Source: Gilliamella sp. App4-10 (GTDB lineage Bacteria > Pseudomonadota > Gammaproteobacteria > Enterobacterales > Orbaceae). Taken from it: a DNA stretch of 48,435 nucleotides. A program made the position numbers and the translations under genes. The stretch's first letter is position 1, and each line of letters begins with the position of its first letter. Of the stretch, positions 48,159-48,435 are shown in pieces. The notes beneath the pieces are model-generated. The model saw only the letters and a list, made by a program, of their open reading frames with translations, had not been told where the DNA came from and did no database searches. The DNA lies in the NCBI RefSeq assembly GCF_001690495.1, contig NZ_LZGS01000008.1, positions 1 to 48,435 of the forward strand. The letters run 5' to 3'.

Positions 48159-48359
48159 AATTTGCTGACAGAATCAACCTAAAAAATTCCAAGTTGAGCC
48201 TATATCCCACAGTTGTTGTTTTAGATAAATCAAGTATAAATTCAATGATGTTTATTGTTAATCATTAAGTTACAATTCACAAAACTAACCACTGGGAAAA
48301 TTTTCACCCTCTTTTTTTTAATTATAAAAAACTATAAATATCAAAATGTTAAAGTCGGA

Positions 48360-48435
48360 ATAATGTATATTATGTTAAATTAAGTTGATTATTGCGAATT
48401 CCTCACTACTTCCATTTATAGCTATAATTTCATTC
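48360..48435. repeat. Right arm of the 76-bp inverted repeat, at the window edge
   Basis: Exact reverse complement of 47773-47848. It reaches the last base of the window, so the repeat may continue beyond it; the inner boundary is exact, with a mismatch at 48359. Confidence 0.95.

Overview
The window is 48.4 kb of AT-rich, gene-dense chromosome from a gammaproteobacterium. Almost every recognisable gene has its closest remembered counterpart in Enterobacterales/Pasteurellales (ybiT, yggL, rhlE, yccJ, rnz, cmoAB, rnd, mtnN, ybbO, cnoX, map, rlmC, gshA, yafD, mltD, gloB, rnhA, dnaQ, ppk-ppx, pykF, hslJ, hrpA, ydgH, fnr). The low GC together with this gene set best fits the Orbaceae (Gilliamella and relatives, insect-gut bacteria). 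That assignment is inference from composition and gene content, without a database search.

Layout. 1-4.6 kb: an outer-membrane beta-barrel protein, a periplasmic alpha-carbonic anhydrase, the RNA helicase RhlE and YggL. 4.6-15.9 kb: the ABC-F protein YbiT, about 0.8 kb of decayed coding sequence, two transporters, YaaA, YccJ, RNase Z, ArgE, the CmoA/CmoB tRNA-modification pair and a membrane metallophosphoesterase. 15.9-27.8 kb: RNase D, MtnN, the YbbO/CnoX pair, MetAP, RlmC, GshA-YafD, MltD, GloB, RnhA and DnaQ, followed by tRNA-Asp. The order yafD/mltD/gloB/rnhA/dnaQ/tRNA-Asp is the enterobacterial one. 27.9-28.7 kb: a small island between the intact tRNA-Asp gene and a decayed copy of its 3' half, holding one pseudogene. 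28.7-35.9 kb: a redox cluster made of a class-1-like dihydroorotate dehydrogenase and, divergently, a three-domain flavin fumarate reductase fusion, its flavin transferase ApbE and a dicarboxylate transporter. 35.9-47.6 kb: ppx/ppk, pykF, hslJ, hrpA, ydgH and fnr. 47.8-48.4 kb: a decayed IS256-type transposase between two perfect 76-bp inverted arms, the second ending exactly at the window edge.

How genes work together. The central cluster reads as a cytosolic fumarate-reduction module: the transporter can bring in C4-dicarboxylate, the reductase passes electrons from NAD(P)H through FMN to fumarate, and ApbE attaches the covalent FMN. FNR, the oxygen-sensing regulator, is also in the window, and an FNR-box-like site lies upstream of the reductase. 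The most notable candidate is the leader of the dihydroorotate dehydrogenase gene. It has a promoter, a 39-codon leader ORF, a pyrimidine-rich stretch and an intrinsic terminator crossed by that ORF. This is the architecture of the UTP-sensitive pyrBI attenuator of E. coli, here in front of a pyrD-type gene.
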